Assembly: GCA_003674045.1 (NCBI GenBank)
Contig: PENC01000034.1
Location: 1 to 64,000 of the forward strand
Length of the DNA: 64,000 bases
Direction: 5' to 3'
Source of the DNA: Streptomyces griseocarneus
GTDB lineage: Bacteria > Actinomycetota > Actinomycetes > Streptomycetales > Streptomycetaceae
Shown: one piece after another, positions 15,448-23,219 of the stretch
Layout of the letters: each line of letters starts with the position of its first letter
Position numbering within the stretch: position 1 is the first letter of the stretch
Translations under genes and position numbers: made by a program
The notes under the pieces: generated by a model
Told to the model about the DNA's origin: nothing
The model's database searches: none
Seen by the model: only the letters and a program-made list of their open reading frames with translations

Positions 15448-16797
15448 TCACGGAAGGCGGTGATCGGAATCCTGCGGCGGAACATCCCGGTGGTGAACCC
15501 CCGGGTTCGTCTCCTTCGCCTCGTGGGACGAGACCACGAACCACCCCCCCACCCCCGCCGCCGCGGCCAGCGCCACCGCCGCAGCCCCGAGCTTGATCCG
15601 GCGCCGTCGCGTCTCCTCCGGCGACCGGTGCCGCGCCGACCCCGCCCGCCGCTGCCCGGCCGCCCGCGGCGCCCGCGCCGTGCCGTGCGCGCCCCCCGCG
15701 AGCTCCGCGGGCGTGGGCACACGCATGCTGGTGTGGGTCTCACGGTTGGAATTGGAGTCGGCCACGGCCCCCGGCACCAGCGGCACCGCCCCCCGCCGCC
15801 GTGGCACGGCACCCGCACCCGGAGCCGCGGCTCCGGGTGCGTACGCACCTTCCCGGTCACCGCCCGGCACCGTGGCCGCCACCGGGTCCTCCGGGTCCTC
15901 GGGCTCGTCGATGTCGAGCGGCGGAATCCCGGCGAGGCCGGGCAGCAGCTCGTGCAGCCGGGCGGCGAGCTCGGAGGCCCGCAGCCGGGAGGCGGGTGCC
16001 TTGGCGAGGCACTGGACGATGAGCTGCCACAGCTCGTCGGGGATGCCCGGCAGCGGCGCCACCGTCTCGGTGACGTGCCGCCGCAGCACCGCGCCGGGGT
16101 GGCCGCCGCCGAACGGGGTGAAGCCCGCGAGCAGCTCGTAGAGGACCGTCGCGAGGGCGTAGACGTCGACGGACGCCCGCGGCGGCAGGCCCTCGATGAT
16201 CTCGGGGGCGAGGTAGTCGGGGGTGCCGATGACGCTGCGCGGGCTCGGCACGCGGCCGCCCTCCCCCGGGCTCCGGCCGGAGGTGCCCCCGGCCGGACGG
16301 GGCGCGTCCACGAGCCGGGCGATGCCGAAGTCGGTGAGCAGGGCGGGGTGCGCGCCGCCGGGGCCGAGCTCGCCCTGCATGTCGAGCAGGACGTTCTCCG
16401 GCTTGACGTCGCGGTGGACGATGCCCGCCGCGTGGGCGGCGGCGAGGCCGTCGGCGACGTCGGCGACGATGGCGACGGCCGCCTCGGGCGCGAGGCGGCG
16501 CTCGCGGTCGAGACGGGTGCGCAGGTCCGTGCCCCGGATCAGGTCCATGACGAGGGCGAGGTCCGCGCCGTCGACGACGAGGTCGCGGACGCCGACGACG
16601 TGGGGGTGGTCGAGTCCGAGGAGGGCGGCCCGCTCCTGCACGAAGCGGCCGACGAGCTCTTGGTCCGAGGCGAGGTCCTCGCGCAGGAGCTTGATGGCGA
16701 CGGGCCCCTCGGGACCCTCGCCGAGCCACACCGTTCCGGCACTTCCGCGGCCCAGGACCTGGTGGGCGGTGTACCGACTGCCGATCTTCCGTGCCAA
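15448..16797 (-). CDS. pkaB: Membrane Ser/Thr protein kinase (PkaB-like)
   Basis: The protein of about 449 residues starts at TTG 16797 (ARKIGSRYTAHQVLGRGSAG). Hanks-type motifs are complete: glycine loop GRGSAG (about 15-20), AIKLL lysine (near 34), catalytic HRDVKPEN (near 126), DFG (near 156) and GTPDYLAPE (near 190). A Pro/Ala/Gly-rich linker (about 290-400) leads to one membrane helix (about 401-422) and a short outside tail, with no PASTA repeats. The order pkaB-pkaA matches S. coelicolor. The gene is bracketed by inverted elements C and D. The AAAGGAACC ribosome site sits about 12 bases from TTG, slightly far. Substrates are unknown. Confidence 0.9.
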   Translation of the reverse strand: MARKIGSRYTAHQVLGRGSAGTVWLGEGPEGPVAIKLLREDLASDQELVGRFVQERAALLGLDHPHVVGVRDLVVDGADLALVMDLIRGTDLRTRLDRERRLAPEAAVAIVADVADGLAAAHAAGIVHRDVKPENVLLDMQGELGPGGAHPALLTDFGIARLVDAPRPAGGTSGRSPGEGGRVPSPRSVIGTPDYLAPEIIEGLPPRASVDVYALATVLYELLAGFTPFGGGHPGAVLRRHVTETVAPLPGIPDELWQLIVQCLAKAPASRLRASELAARLHELLPGLAGIPPLDIDEPEDPEDPVAATVPGGDREGAYAPGAAAPGAGAVPRRRGAVPLVPGAVADSNSNRETHTSMRVPTPAELAGGAHGTARAPRAAGQRRAGSARHRSPEETRRRRIKLGAAAVALAAAAGVGGWFVVSSHEAKETNPGVHHRDVPPQDSDHRLP

Positions 16798-16937
16798 GGC
16801 TGTTCGGGTTCCTTTCCGGGTCCTCCGACGCCCGCCGTGGGGCGGGGCGTTGGCGAACAAGCTACGCGGGTGCGAGGGGGTTGGGGGCGCCGATCCTGCA
16901 CCAACTGTCACTTGTGCGGCGTAAAACACCCTCTAGA

Positions 16938-16953
16938 TGTCGATAGATCGACA
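16938..16953. promoter_or_regulatory. 16 bp palindrome upstream of the kinase
   Basis: TGTCGAT-AG-ATCGACA is a perfect inverted repeat in an AT-richer patch about 140 bases before the kinase start. It looks like an operator for a dimeric regulator that I cannot name. Confidence 0.45.
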
Positions 16954-17033
16954 ATCTGGGGCGGTTCGGTGTACGTCTGCGGGCCGGTGGTCACTTCTCG
17001 CGCTCGCGCGGCGGAGCCGCACAATGTCACAGC

Positions 17034-17321
17034 CTCGCGCCCCTGGGTTGTGTGTGGGCCGGGGGCGGGGCCTCCGGCCGGAACCTGAAACGCGGTGCGT
17101 GCGGCTGATTCGGGGAGGGAGCCGTGCTTCATGCACCGTCGTTTCAGAACCCGCCCTCCGGCCCCGCCCCCTCCACCGGAGGTCGGCTTCCGGTAGGGGC
17201 GCCTCCGTCCGTTTTCGGCTTTCTGCAGGGCTGGGGGTGGCGCGCCCCATCAGGGGCGCGGGGAACTGCGCGACCAGCCCCCACGGGCCTGCTGCCGCGC
17301 GCGGAGCGCAAGACGCACCCC
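17034..17321 (-). repeat. MITE-like palindromic element D (288 bp), inverted partner of element C
   Basis: The reverse complement of element C with few substitutions and indels, including GGTTCTGAAACGACGGTGC and its pairing arm, and the core module at its right end (GGGGAACTGCGCGACCAGCC, hairpin GCGCGCCCC-at-c-AGGGGCGCG). The inner core present in C is lost here. The element ends 36 bases from the pkaA stop. Confidence 0.85.
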
Positions 17322-17357
17322 CATAGGCGCAACCGCCCAGCGGGCGCAGCCACACCG

Positions 17358-19121
17358 TCATCCGCCCGTCTTCGACACCACGCTCGAGATCCAGTCCTTG
17401 ACGCTCACGCCCCAGTCCCACGCCGCGTCCCAGAAGCTCTTGCCGTCCGCCACCCAGTCCTTCAGCGGGGTGAATTCCCAGACCAGCCAGGACGCGACGA
17501 CCAGCACCACGATCATGAACAGGCAGCCCTTGAGGCACCCGAGGCCCGGGATGCGCATCGGGTTCGCGCTGCGCTGCCGCGGCGGGCGCGGCTCGCGGCG
17601 GGGGGCCGGGGCGGGTGGGGGCTCCGGGGCGTAGCGCTGCGGCTGAGGCTGCGGCTCTTGGTAGCGCGGCTGGGGCTGGGGCGGCTGCTGCTGCCGCCGA
17701 CGCGGCTGGGGCTGGGGCTGGGGCGGCGCGTACTGCTGCGGCTGAGGCTGCGGGCGCGGCGGCGCGTACTGCTGCTGCGGCGGAGCCGACGGCGGCTGTG
17801 CCGGGCGACGGTGCGGGCGGCGGCGCAGGGGGTCCTCGCTCGGGTCGAGGTACTGGACCTGCGTCTGGTCGTTGCGGTCCCGGGCCGCGCGCATCTGCGT
17901 CTGCCACGGGTGCGGGCCGTCGGCGCCGCCCTCCGGGGGCGTCGGCGGTACGGGCGGCATGGCGCGGGTCGGGTCGCCACCGGGCACCGAGCCCATCGGC
18001 ATCGCGCGCGTCGGGTCGCCGCCGAAGCCCTGGGGAGCCCCCGAGCCCGCGGGCAGCACCTGCGTGGGGTCGCCGGTGGCCGGGCCCGTGGACGGCAGGA
18101 CGCTGGTCGCCGCGTTCGGGTCGTACGCGCCGTACCCGGGACCGGCGGGCGGCAGCACCTGCGTGGGGTCGGCGTCGCCGCCGGGCACGCCCGGCACCTG
18201 CGCCGGTGCGGGGTCGGGCGCGAGCAGCGCGGCCACGCCGAGTGCGGCCTCGGCCTGGGCCGGGGAGGCGTGGACGCCGACGCCCGCGGCGACGACGCGC
18301 AGGGCGCGCGCGAGGTTCTCGGCGCTGGGGCGCTCCTCGGGCCGCTTGCGCAGGCAGCGCTCGATGACCGTCCAGAGGGGCTCGGGGACGGTCGTGGGGC
18401 GGCGCGGTTCGGCGCTGAGGTGCTGGTGCAGGACTTCGAGTGCGGTCGCCCCGGCGAACGGGGGGCGGCCGGTGACCAGCTCGTAGAGCAGGATGCCCGC
18501 GCCGTAGATGTCCACCGCGGACGTCTGCGGGCGGCCCTCGGCCGACTCGGGCGCGACGTAGGCGGGCGTGCCCACGAACTCGTGGGTGCGGGTGAGGCCC
18601 GGGGAGTCGGCGAGGCGCGCGATGCCGAAGTCGGTGAGCATCGGGTGCATCGTGGCGCTGTCCGACCCGGCGAGCAGGACGTTCGCGGGCTTGAGGTCGC
18701 GGTGGACGATGCCGTCCGCGTGGCTGACGGCGAGCGCGTCCGCGATCTGGGCGGTGAGGAGGGAGGCCGCGACCGGGGTGAAGGGGCCGTTCTCGCGCAG
18801 ATAGCGGTGCAGGTCCGGGCCCTCGACCAGGTCCATGACCAAGGCGAGCAGGTCGCCCTCGACCACGAGGTCGCGGGTGCGGACGATGTTGGGGTGGGTG
18901 AGCCGCAGCAGGACGGAGCGCTCGCGCAGGAAGCGCATGACGACGTCCGCGTCGTTGGCGAGCTCCTCCTTGAGCACCTTGATCGCGACGGTCTCGCCGG
19001 GCTGCCCGGCCACGGCGGCCTCGGAGCCGGCCGTCTCGCGCTGGCGCGCGCGCCAAACGGTGCCCGTCGCCCCGCGTCCGAGCACCTCTTCGAGGAGGTA
19101 CTTGCTGCCTACCGGCCGCAC
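17358..19121 (-). CDS. pkaA: Membrane Ser/Thr protein kinase with Thr-motif repeats (PkaA-like)
   Basis: The protein of about 587 residues starts at GTG 19121 (ribosome site AGGGAG). Kinase motifs: GRGATG (about 13-18), AIKVL lysine, HRDLKPAN (near 137), DFG (near 164), GTPAYVAPE. A long linker holds repeated threonine motifs (DPTQVLP twice, DPTRAMP twice, AATSVLP; about 310-390), then a Pro/Gln-rich tract (about 435-525). One membrane helix (about 529-552) and a short Trp-rich outside tail follow. The repeated TQ/TR motifs look like autophosphorylation sites able to dock FHA domains, and an FHA protein is encoded divergently next door. The first 40 in-frame residues before GTG 19121 are judged non-coding. 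Confidence 0.9.
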   Translation of the reverse strand: MRPVGSKYLLEEVLGRGATGTVWRARQRETAGSEAAVAGQPGETVAIKVLKEELANDADVVMRFLRERSVLLRLTHPNIVRTRDLVVEGDLLALVMDLVEGPDLHRYLRENGPFTPVAASLLTAQIADALAVSHADGIVHRDLKPANVLLAGSDSATMHPMLTDFGIARLADSPGLTRTHEFVGTPAYVAPESAEGRPQTSAVDIYGAGILLYELVTGRPPFAGATALEVLHQHLSAEPRRPTTVPEPLWTVIERCLRKRPEERPSAENLARALRVVAAGVGVHASPAQAEAALGVAALLAPDPAPAQVPGVPGGDADPTQVLPPAGPGYGAYDPNAATSVLPSTGPATGDPTQVLPAGSGAPQGFGGDPTRAMPMGSVPGGDPTRAMPPVPPTPPEGGADGPHPWQTQMRAARDRNDQTQVQYLDPSEDPLRRRPHRRPAQPPSAPPQQQYAPPRPQPQPQQYAPPQPQPQPRRRQQQPPQPQPRYQEPQPQPQRYAPEPPPAPAPRREPRPPRQRSANPMRIPGLGCLKGCLFMIVVLVVASWLVWEFTPLKDWVADGKSFWDAAWDWGVSVKDWISSVVSKTGG

Positions 19122-19724
19122 GTCATGCGCTCCCTGGTCGTGATCTGCCGGGCTCCGCGGTCGCGAGGCCCGGCTGGTGATGACTGCCGTCGCCGTCGCG
19201 TCCCGGCCTTCCGCCCACTGTAGTGCCGTCGTACGGGCCACCGGACTGCCGAAATCCGGGGGGCTGTGGGGTAAAGACGCGCGTTCCGGACACTTGGTTG
19301 CCGTGGTGCGCCGGGGCGACGCGGGGTGACGGAAAAGAGATGGAAGAGATACTCAACCGCGGGGGCCCAAAAACTTGTCGATGCTTGTCGCTGGGCGCCA
19401 TGGACAGTCCGTAAATGACCCCCGCCTGAACGGATCACCCGCCCGGGCTGCCCTTACTTGATCACTGCCGCCTTTTTCCGCACACTCCGATCGTCGTTCA
19501 AGATCACGGATCGGCGTGCGCCGGGCGCGTCGTCGGCGGCAGGTGCGAGGATGCTCGCAGCACGGATGCCGTGGGGAGGGTGTGCGGGACCCCGCGCGAC
19601 GTGGTGACCTGTACGTGCCGAAGCGCCCGTGCACGGTGGGGGGCCTCGGGAAGAGGCGACGGAGAGCCTCGGGCCTTCCGCCCCCGCCGCGCCACCAAGG
19701 GGCAGGAAGGGACCGTTGACGGCG
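19122..19724. other. 603 bp divergent intergenic region
   Basis: No gene is supportable. It must hold the divergent promoters of pkaA and the FHA-FtsK gene. Visible items are a direct repeat TTGTCG-atgc-TTGTCG at 19375-19390 (10 bp period) and a weak TTGATC-N17-CACACT at 19458-19486 facing the FHA gene. Confidence 0.5.
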
Positions 19725-22700
19725 ATGCAGATCAGGCTGACCGTCCTCGGGCCGCTCAGCGGCCACACCGCGCACACCGGGCATGCCGCGCCCGTGACGC
19801 GCGCCTGCGACGTCCTGGTGACCGCGCCCGCGGGCACCGCGCTCGCCAGCGTGACCAGCGGGCTCGCGGCCGTCGCCGCCGCCGCGGGCTGCGACCTGGG
19901 CAGCGGGTCGGCGGTCGTCTACGCGGGCTCCGAGCGGCTCGACGGACAGCGCTGCGCGCTCGGCGAGCCGCCCCTGATCGACGGCGCCGTGCTCTCCCTG
20001 TGCGCCCCCGCCGATCCCGAGCGGCACGCGGGCGTGCTGCTCTCCGGCGCCCAGGAGGCCGCGACGCGGCTGCACGTCGTCTCCGGCCCGGACGCGGGCG
20101 GGGTGCACCTGCTGCACGGCGGGGAGGTGACCGTCGGCCGGTCCAGCGCGGCGGACGTGCCGCTCGACGACCCCGACGTCTCCCGGCTGCACTGCGCCGT
20201 CACCCTCTCCGACGACGGCACGGTCTCCGTCCGTGACCTGGGGTCCACCAACGGCACCACCCTCGGCGGCGAGCCCGTGGGCGAGACCCCCGTCCCGTTC
20301 CCCTCGGGCGAGCTGCTGCGCGTCGGCGAGTCGGTGCTCGGCCTGCACGGCACGGACGCGGCGGCCTGCCCCGAGGTCCTCCCGGCCGCCGCCGACGGCG
20401 AGGGGCACCTGCGCGTCGGGCTGACCGAGCAGCCCCACGGGCCCGTGGGCGCGCCCGTGCCGGGGCCCTGGCTGGGCGGGCCCGGCGGGCCGCCCCCGCC
20501 GAGAGCCGGTGCCACCTCGGTCGGCACGGCCGTCCTGGGCACCGAGGGCGCGCACCCCGCGGACGCGCCGTCCGACAGCCCCGTCACGCACGGCGGCCGC
20601 GGCATCCCGCTGCACACCGCCGACGAGCCCGGTCCGGCGCGCGACCCCCAGGACGACGGCCGCAGGCGCAACCGCGGCATAAGCGCGTGGGCCCGGCGGC
20701 TCACCGGCGGCCGCGGCGCCGCCACCCGCCCGCTGGCCGCCGACGAGTGGCAGGGCGAGGGCACGGTCGAGCGCGCCCGCGCCGAGTCGGCCGTCCTCCG
20801 GCAGCGCTGGCCCGACCCGGCGACCGTGCTGCTCACCGCGCTCGGCCCGGGCCCCCGCCTGTGGGAGCGCGGCCCGGACCACCCGGACCTGCTGACCGTC
20901 CGGCTGGGCACCGCCGACCGCCACACCGCCGACGGCAACGCGCCGCTCACCTCCGTACCGGTGACGGTCGGGCTGCGCCAGGCCGGTTCGCTGGGGCTCG
21001 CCGGGCCGCGCGCGCGGCTGGCCGGGCTCGCCCGGTCCGTGCTCGCGCAGCTCGCCGCCCTGCACTCCCCCACGGCCCTGGAGTTCGTCCTCGTCACCGC
21101 CGACCGCTCGCGGACGGCCGAGGAGCGGCTCGCCGAGTGGTCCTGGCTGAGCTGGCTCCCGCAGCTGCGCCCGGTGCGCGGCCAGGACTGCCGACTGCTG
21201 GTCGCCTACGACCGCGAGCAGGCCGCGGCCCGCACCGCCGAGCTGGTGCGGCGCCTGGACGAGGGCCCGCTGGGGCCGCACTGGGCCTCGGCGCCCCCGG
21301 CCGCCGTCGCCGCCGCGGCGGAGCGCCACACCGGCGCGTACACCGTGCTGATCGTGGACGGCGACCCCGGCTCGGCCGACCTCCGCGAGACGGTCGCGCG
21401 GCTGGCCGTCAACGGGCGCGCGGCGGGCATCCACCTCGTGTGCCTGGCCGACGCCCCGGCCACCACGCCCGCCTCTCCCGTCTCCGCCACCCTGGCCACG
21501 GCGCGCACGGTCTCGCCCGCGTTCCCGTACTGCGGCGTGGCGGCCCTGCTGAGCGGTGACGTGGCCACGGTGGTCCAGGTCATCCACCGGGCAGCGGCCG
21601 CCGAGGAGGGGCCCGCCCCGGCGGAGCCGTACGGTTCCGGCCACTCCGATCCGTACGGTCCTCAGCACGACGCGCTCACCGAGGCGACCTCACCCGGGAG
21701 CGCCCTGGCCGCATACGGGGACACAGGCGCCGCGAATGACCTCGGGCCTCGGCCCGTCGGCACCGCGGTGGTCGCGGCGGTGGACGCCGTGTCGGGGGCG
21801 TGGGCCGAGCGCTTCGCGCGGGCGCTCGCGCCGCTGCGCGTGGCGGACTCCGGCGGTGACGAGCTGGCCGGGCGGGTGGCGGCCGCGCTGCCGCGCACGG
21901 CCCGGCTGCTGGACGAGCTGGGACTGGCCCGCGCCACACCCGCCTCCCTGACGGCCCGCTGGGCGGCGGCCACGGACCGGGGCAACCGGCCCGGGGGCCG
22001 CGCCGTCGCCGTGCTCGGCGCCGGTCCGCACGGCCCGCTCGCCGTGGACCTGGCGGCCGACGGGCCGCACCTGCTGGTGGAGGGCGGGCCGGGCAGCGGC
22101 AAGACCGAGCTCCTGCGCTCGCTCGCCGCGTCGCTCGCGGCCGCCGACCGGCCCGACCGGCTCTCGCTGGTGCTGGTGGACGGCGCCGGCGCGGACCGCG
22201 GCGAGGGCCTGCGGCTGTGCACCGACCTGCCGCACACCTCGACGTACCTGGCCGCCGCGGACCCCATGCGGATGCGCGAGTTCGCACAGGCTCTGAGCTC
22301 GGAGCTGAAGCGCCGCGCCGAGCTGCTGGGGCAGCTCGACTTCAACGCGTGGCACGCGCAGCAGTCGGCGCCCGCGGCGCATGTCGTCTCTCCCCGGCGC
22401 CCGGCGGACGCCGCCTCCGGCGACCTGGACCCGGCGCCGAGCGGCACCCTCAAGCTGCGCACGCAGAAGGACGAGGCCGCGCGCACGACGGAGACGGCCC
22501 TGCCGCGCCTCGTCGTCCTCGTGGACGACTTCGACGCGCTGGTCGCCCCCGCGCTGGGCAGCACGGGCCGCCCCGCCGCCGGCTCGGTCGTACGGGCCCT
22601 GGAGGCCGTCGCGCGGGACGGCGAGCGGCTCGGGGTGCATCTGGTGGCCGCGTCGGGCCGCCCGGACCGCACGGCGGACACGGCGGCGGTCGAACGCGCC

Positions 22701-23039
22701 GGGCTGCGCGCGGTGCTGGAGATCGCGCCGCCGACCGCGGACGCCGTGGCGGGCGACGGCGGCTCGGGCGGGCCCGCGCCGGGCCGCGGGCGGCTGATGC
22801 GTCCGGACGACGACGCGACGACACCGTTCCAGGCGGGCCGGGTCACGGGCCGTATCCCGCGTACGGCGACGCTCCGGCCGACCGTCGTACCGCTGGACTG
22901 GCAGCGCATGGGCGACCCGCCGACCCGGCGTCCGCTGCGCGAGCTGGGCAACGGGCCGACGGACCTCGCACTGCTCGCCAGCGCCCTCCAGCGCGCCGCG
23001 CAGTCGGCGGGGGCACAGGCCGCTCCGCCCCTGCTGTGA
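19725..23039 (+). CDS. FHA domain plus FtsK/SpoIIIE ATPase (EssC-like)
   Basis: The protein of about 1104 residues begins MQIRLTVLGPLSG; TTG 19716, with GGAAGGGA closer to it, is an alternative start. An N-terminal ubiquitin-like/FHA region contains VGRSSAADVPLDDPDVSRLH and STNGT (about 135-185), the complete phosphothreonine-binding signature. After a variable middle comes one FtsK/SpoIIIE ATPase domain with Walker A EGGPGSGKTELL (near 788) and Walker B VVLVDDFDAL (near 932). The FHA-then-ATPase order resembles type VII secretion EssC, but with a single recognisable ATPase and no WXG100 genes nearby. The neighbouring kinases are its natural phospho-partners. A DNA or protein translocase under kinase control is the best inference. 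Confidence 0.85.
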   Translation: MQIRLTVLGPLSGHTAHTGHAAPVTRACDVLVTAPAGTALASVTSGLAAVAAAAGCDLGSGSAVVYAGSERLDGQRCALGEPPLIDGAVLSLCAPADPERHAGVLLSGAQEAATRLHVVSGPDAGGVHLLHGGEVTVGRSSAADVPLDDPDVSRLHCAVTLSDDGTVSVRDLGSTNGTTLGGEPVGETPVPFPSGELLRVGESVLGLHGTDAAACPEVLPAAADGEGHLRVGLTEQPHGPVGAPVPGPWLGGPGGPPPPRAGATSVGTAVLGTEGAHPADAPSDSPVTHGGRGIPLHTADEPGPARDPQDDGRRRNRGISAWARRLTGGRGAATRPLAADEWQGEGTVERARAESAVLRQRWPDPATVLLTALGPGPRLWERGPDHPDLLTVRLGTADRHTADGNAPLTSVPVTVGLRQAGSLGLAGPRARLAGLARSVLAQLAALHSPTALEFVLVTADRSRTAEERLAEWSWLSWLPQLRPVRGQDCRLLVAYDREQAAARTAELVRRLDEGPLGPHWASAPPAAVAAAAERHTGAYTVLIVDGDPGSADLRETVARLAVNGRAAGIHLVCLADAPATTPASPVSATLATARTVSPAFPYCGVAALLSGDVATVVQVIHRAAAAEEGPAPAEPYGSGHSDPYGPQHDALTEATSPGSALAAYGDTGAANDLGPRPVGTAVVAAVDAVSGAWAERFARALAPLRVADSGGDELAGRVAAALPRTARLLDELGLARATPASLTARWAAATDRGNRPGGRAVAVLGAGPHGPLAVDLAADGPHLLVEGGPGSGKTELLRSLAASLAAADRPDRLSLVLVDGAGADRGEGLRLCTDLPHTSTYLAAADPMRMREFAQALSSELKRRAELLGQLDFNAWHAQQSAPAAHVVSPRRPADAASGDLDPAPSGTLKLRTQKDEAARTTETALPRLVVLVDDFDALVAPALGSTGRPAAGSVVRALEAVARDGERLGVHLVAASGRPDRTADTAAVERAGLRAVLEIAPPTADAVAGDGGSGGPAPGRGRLMRPDDDATTPFQAGRVTGRIPRTATLRPTVVPLDWQRMGDPPTRRPLRELGNGPTDLALLASALQRAAQSAGAQAAPPLL

Positions 23040-23066
23040 GCCCGCGCCGCAGGGGTTCCACGCCCA

Positions 23067-23083
23067 TGTGACGGCTCATCACA
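23067..23083. promoter_or_regulatory. TGTGA-N7-TCACA inverted repeat upstream of the sugar importer
   Basis: TGTGACGGCTCATCACA is a perfect 5 bp inverted repeat, CRP-like but with seven instead of six central bases. It lies about 40-55 bases upstream of the candidate promoter. Confidence 0.3.
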
Positions 23084-23121
23084 GCCCTGTCACGATCAGC
23101 CGGTTGCCGCTGGAGACGGTA

Positions 23122-23150
23122 TTGCGGCAGCTCGTGACGGGGCGTAGGAC
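23122..23150 (+). promoter_or_regulatory. Candidate promoter of the sugar ABC operon
   Basis: TTGCGG, 17-base spacer, TAGGAC. It is a good match to the HrdB-type consensus and 69 bases upstream of ATG 23220. Confidence 0.5.
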
Positions 23151-23219
23151 TGTCGCACGGGGAGACGGCTTCCGGCGGTGCGGCGGGCCGTCCGCGGGGA
23201 GCTGTGCGGGAGGGGCGGC

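Noticed and set aside
15448..19121. Two kinases as part of a defence or toxin system
   Set aside because: Order and sequence fit the housekeeping pkaA/pkaB pair and no defence genes are nearby.
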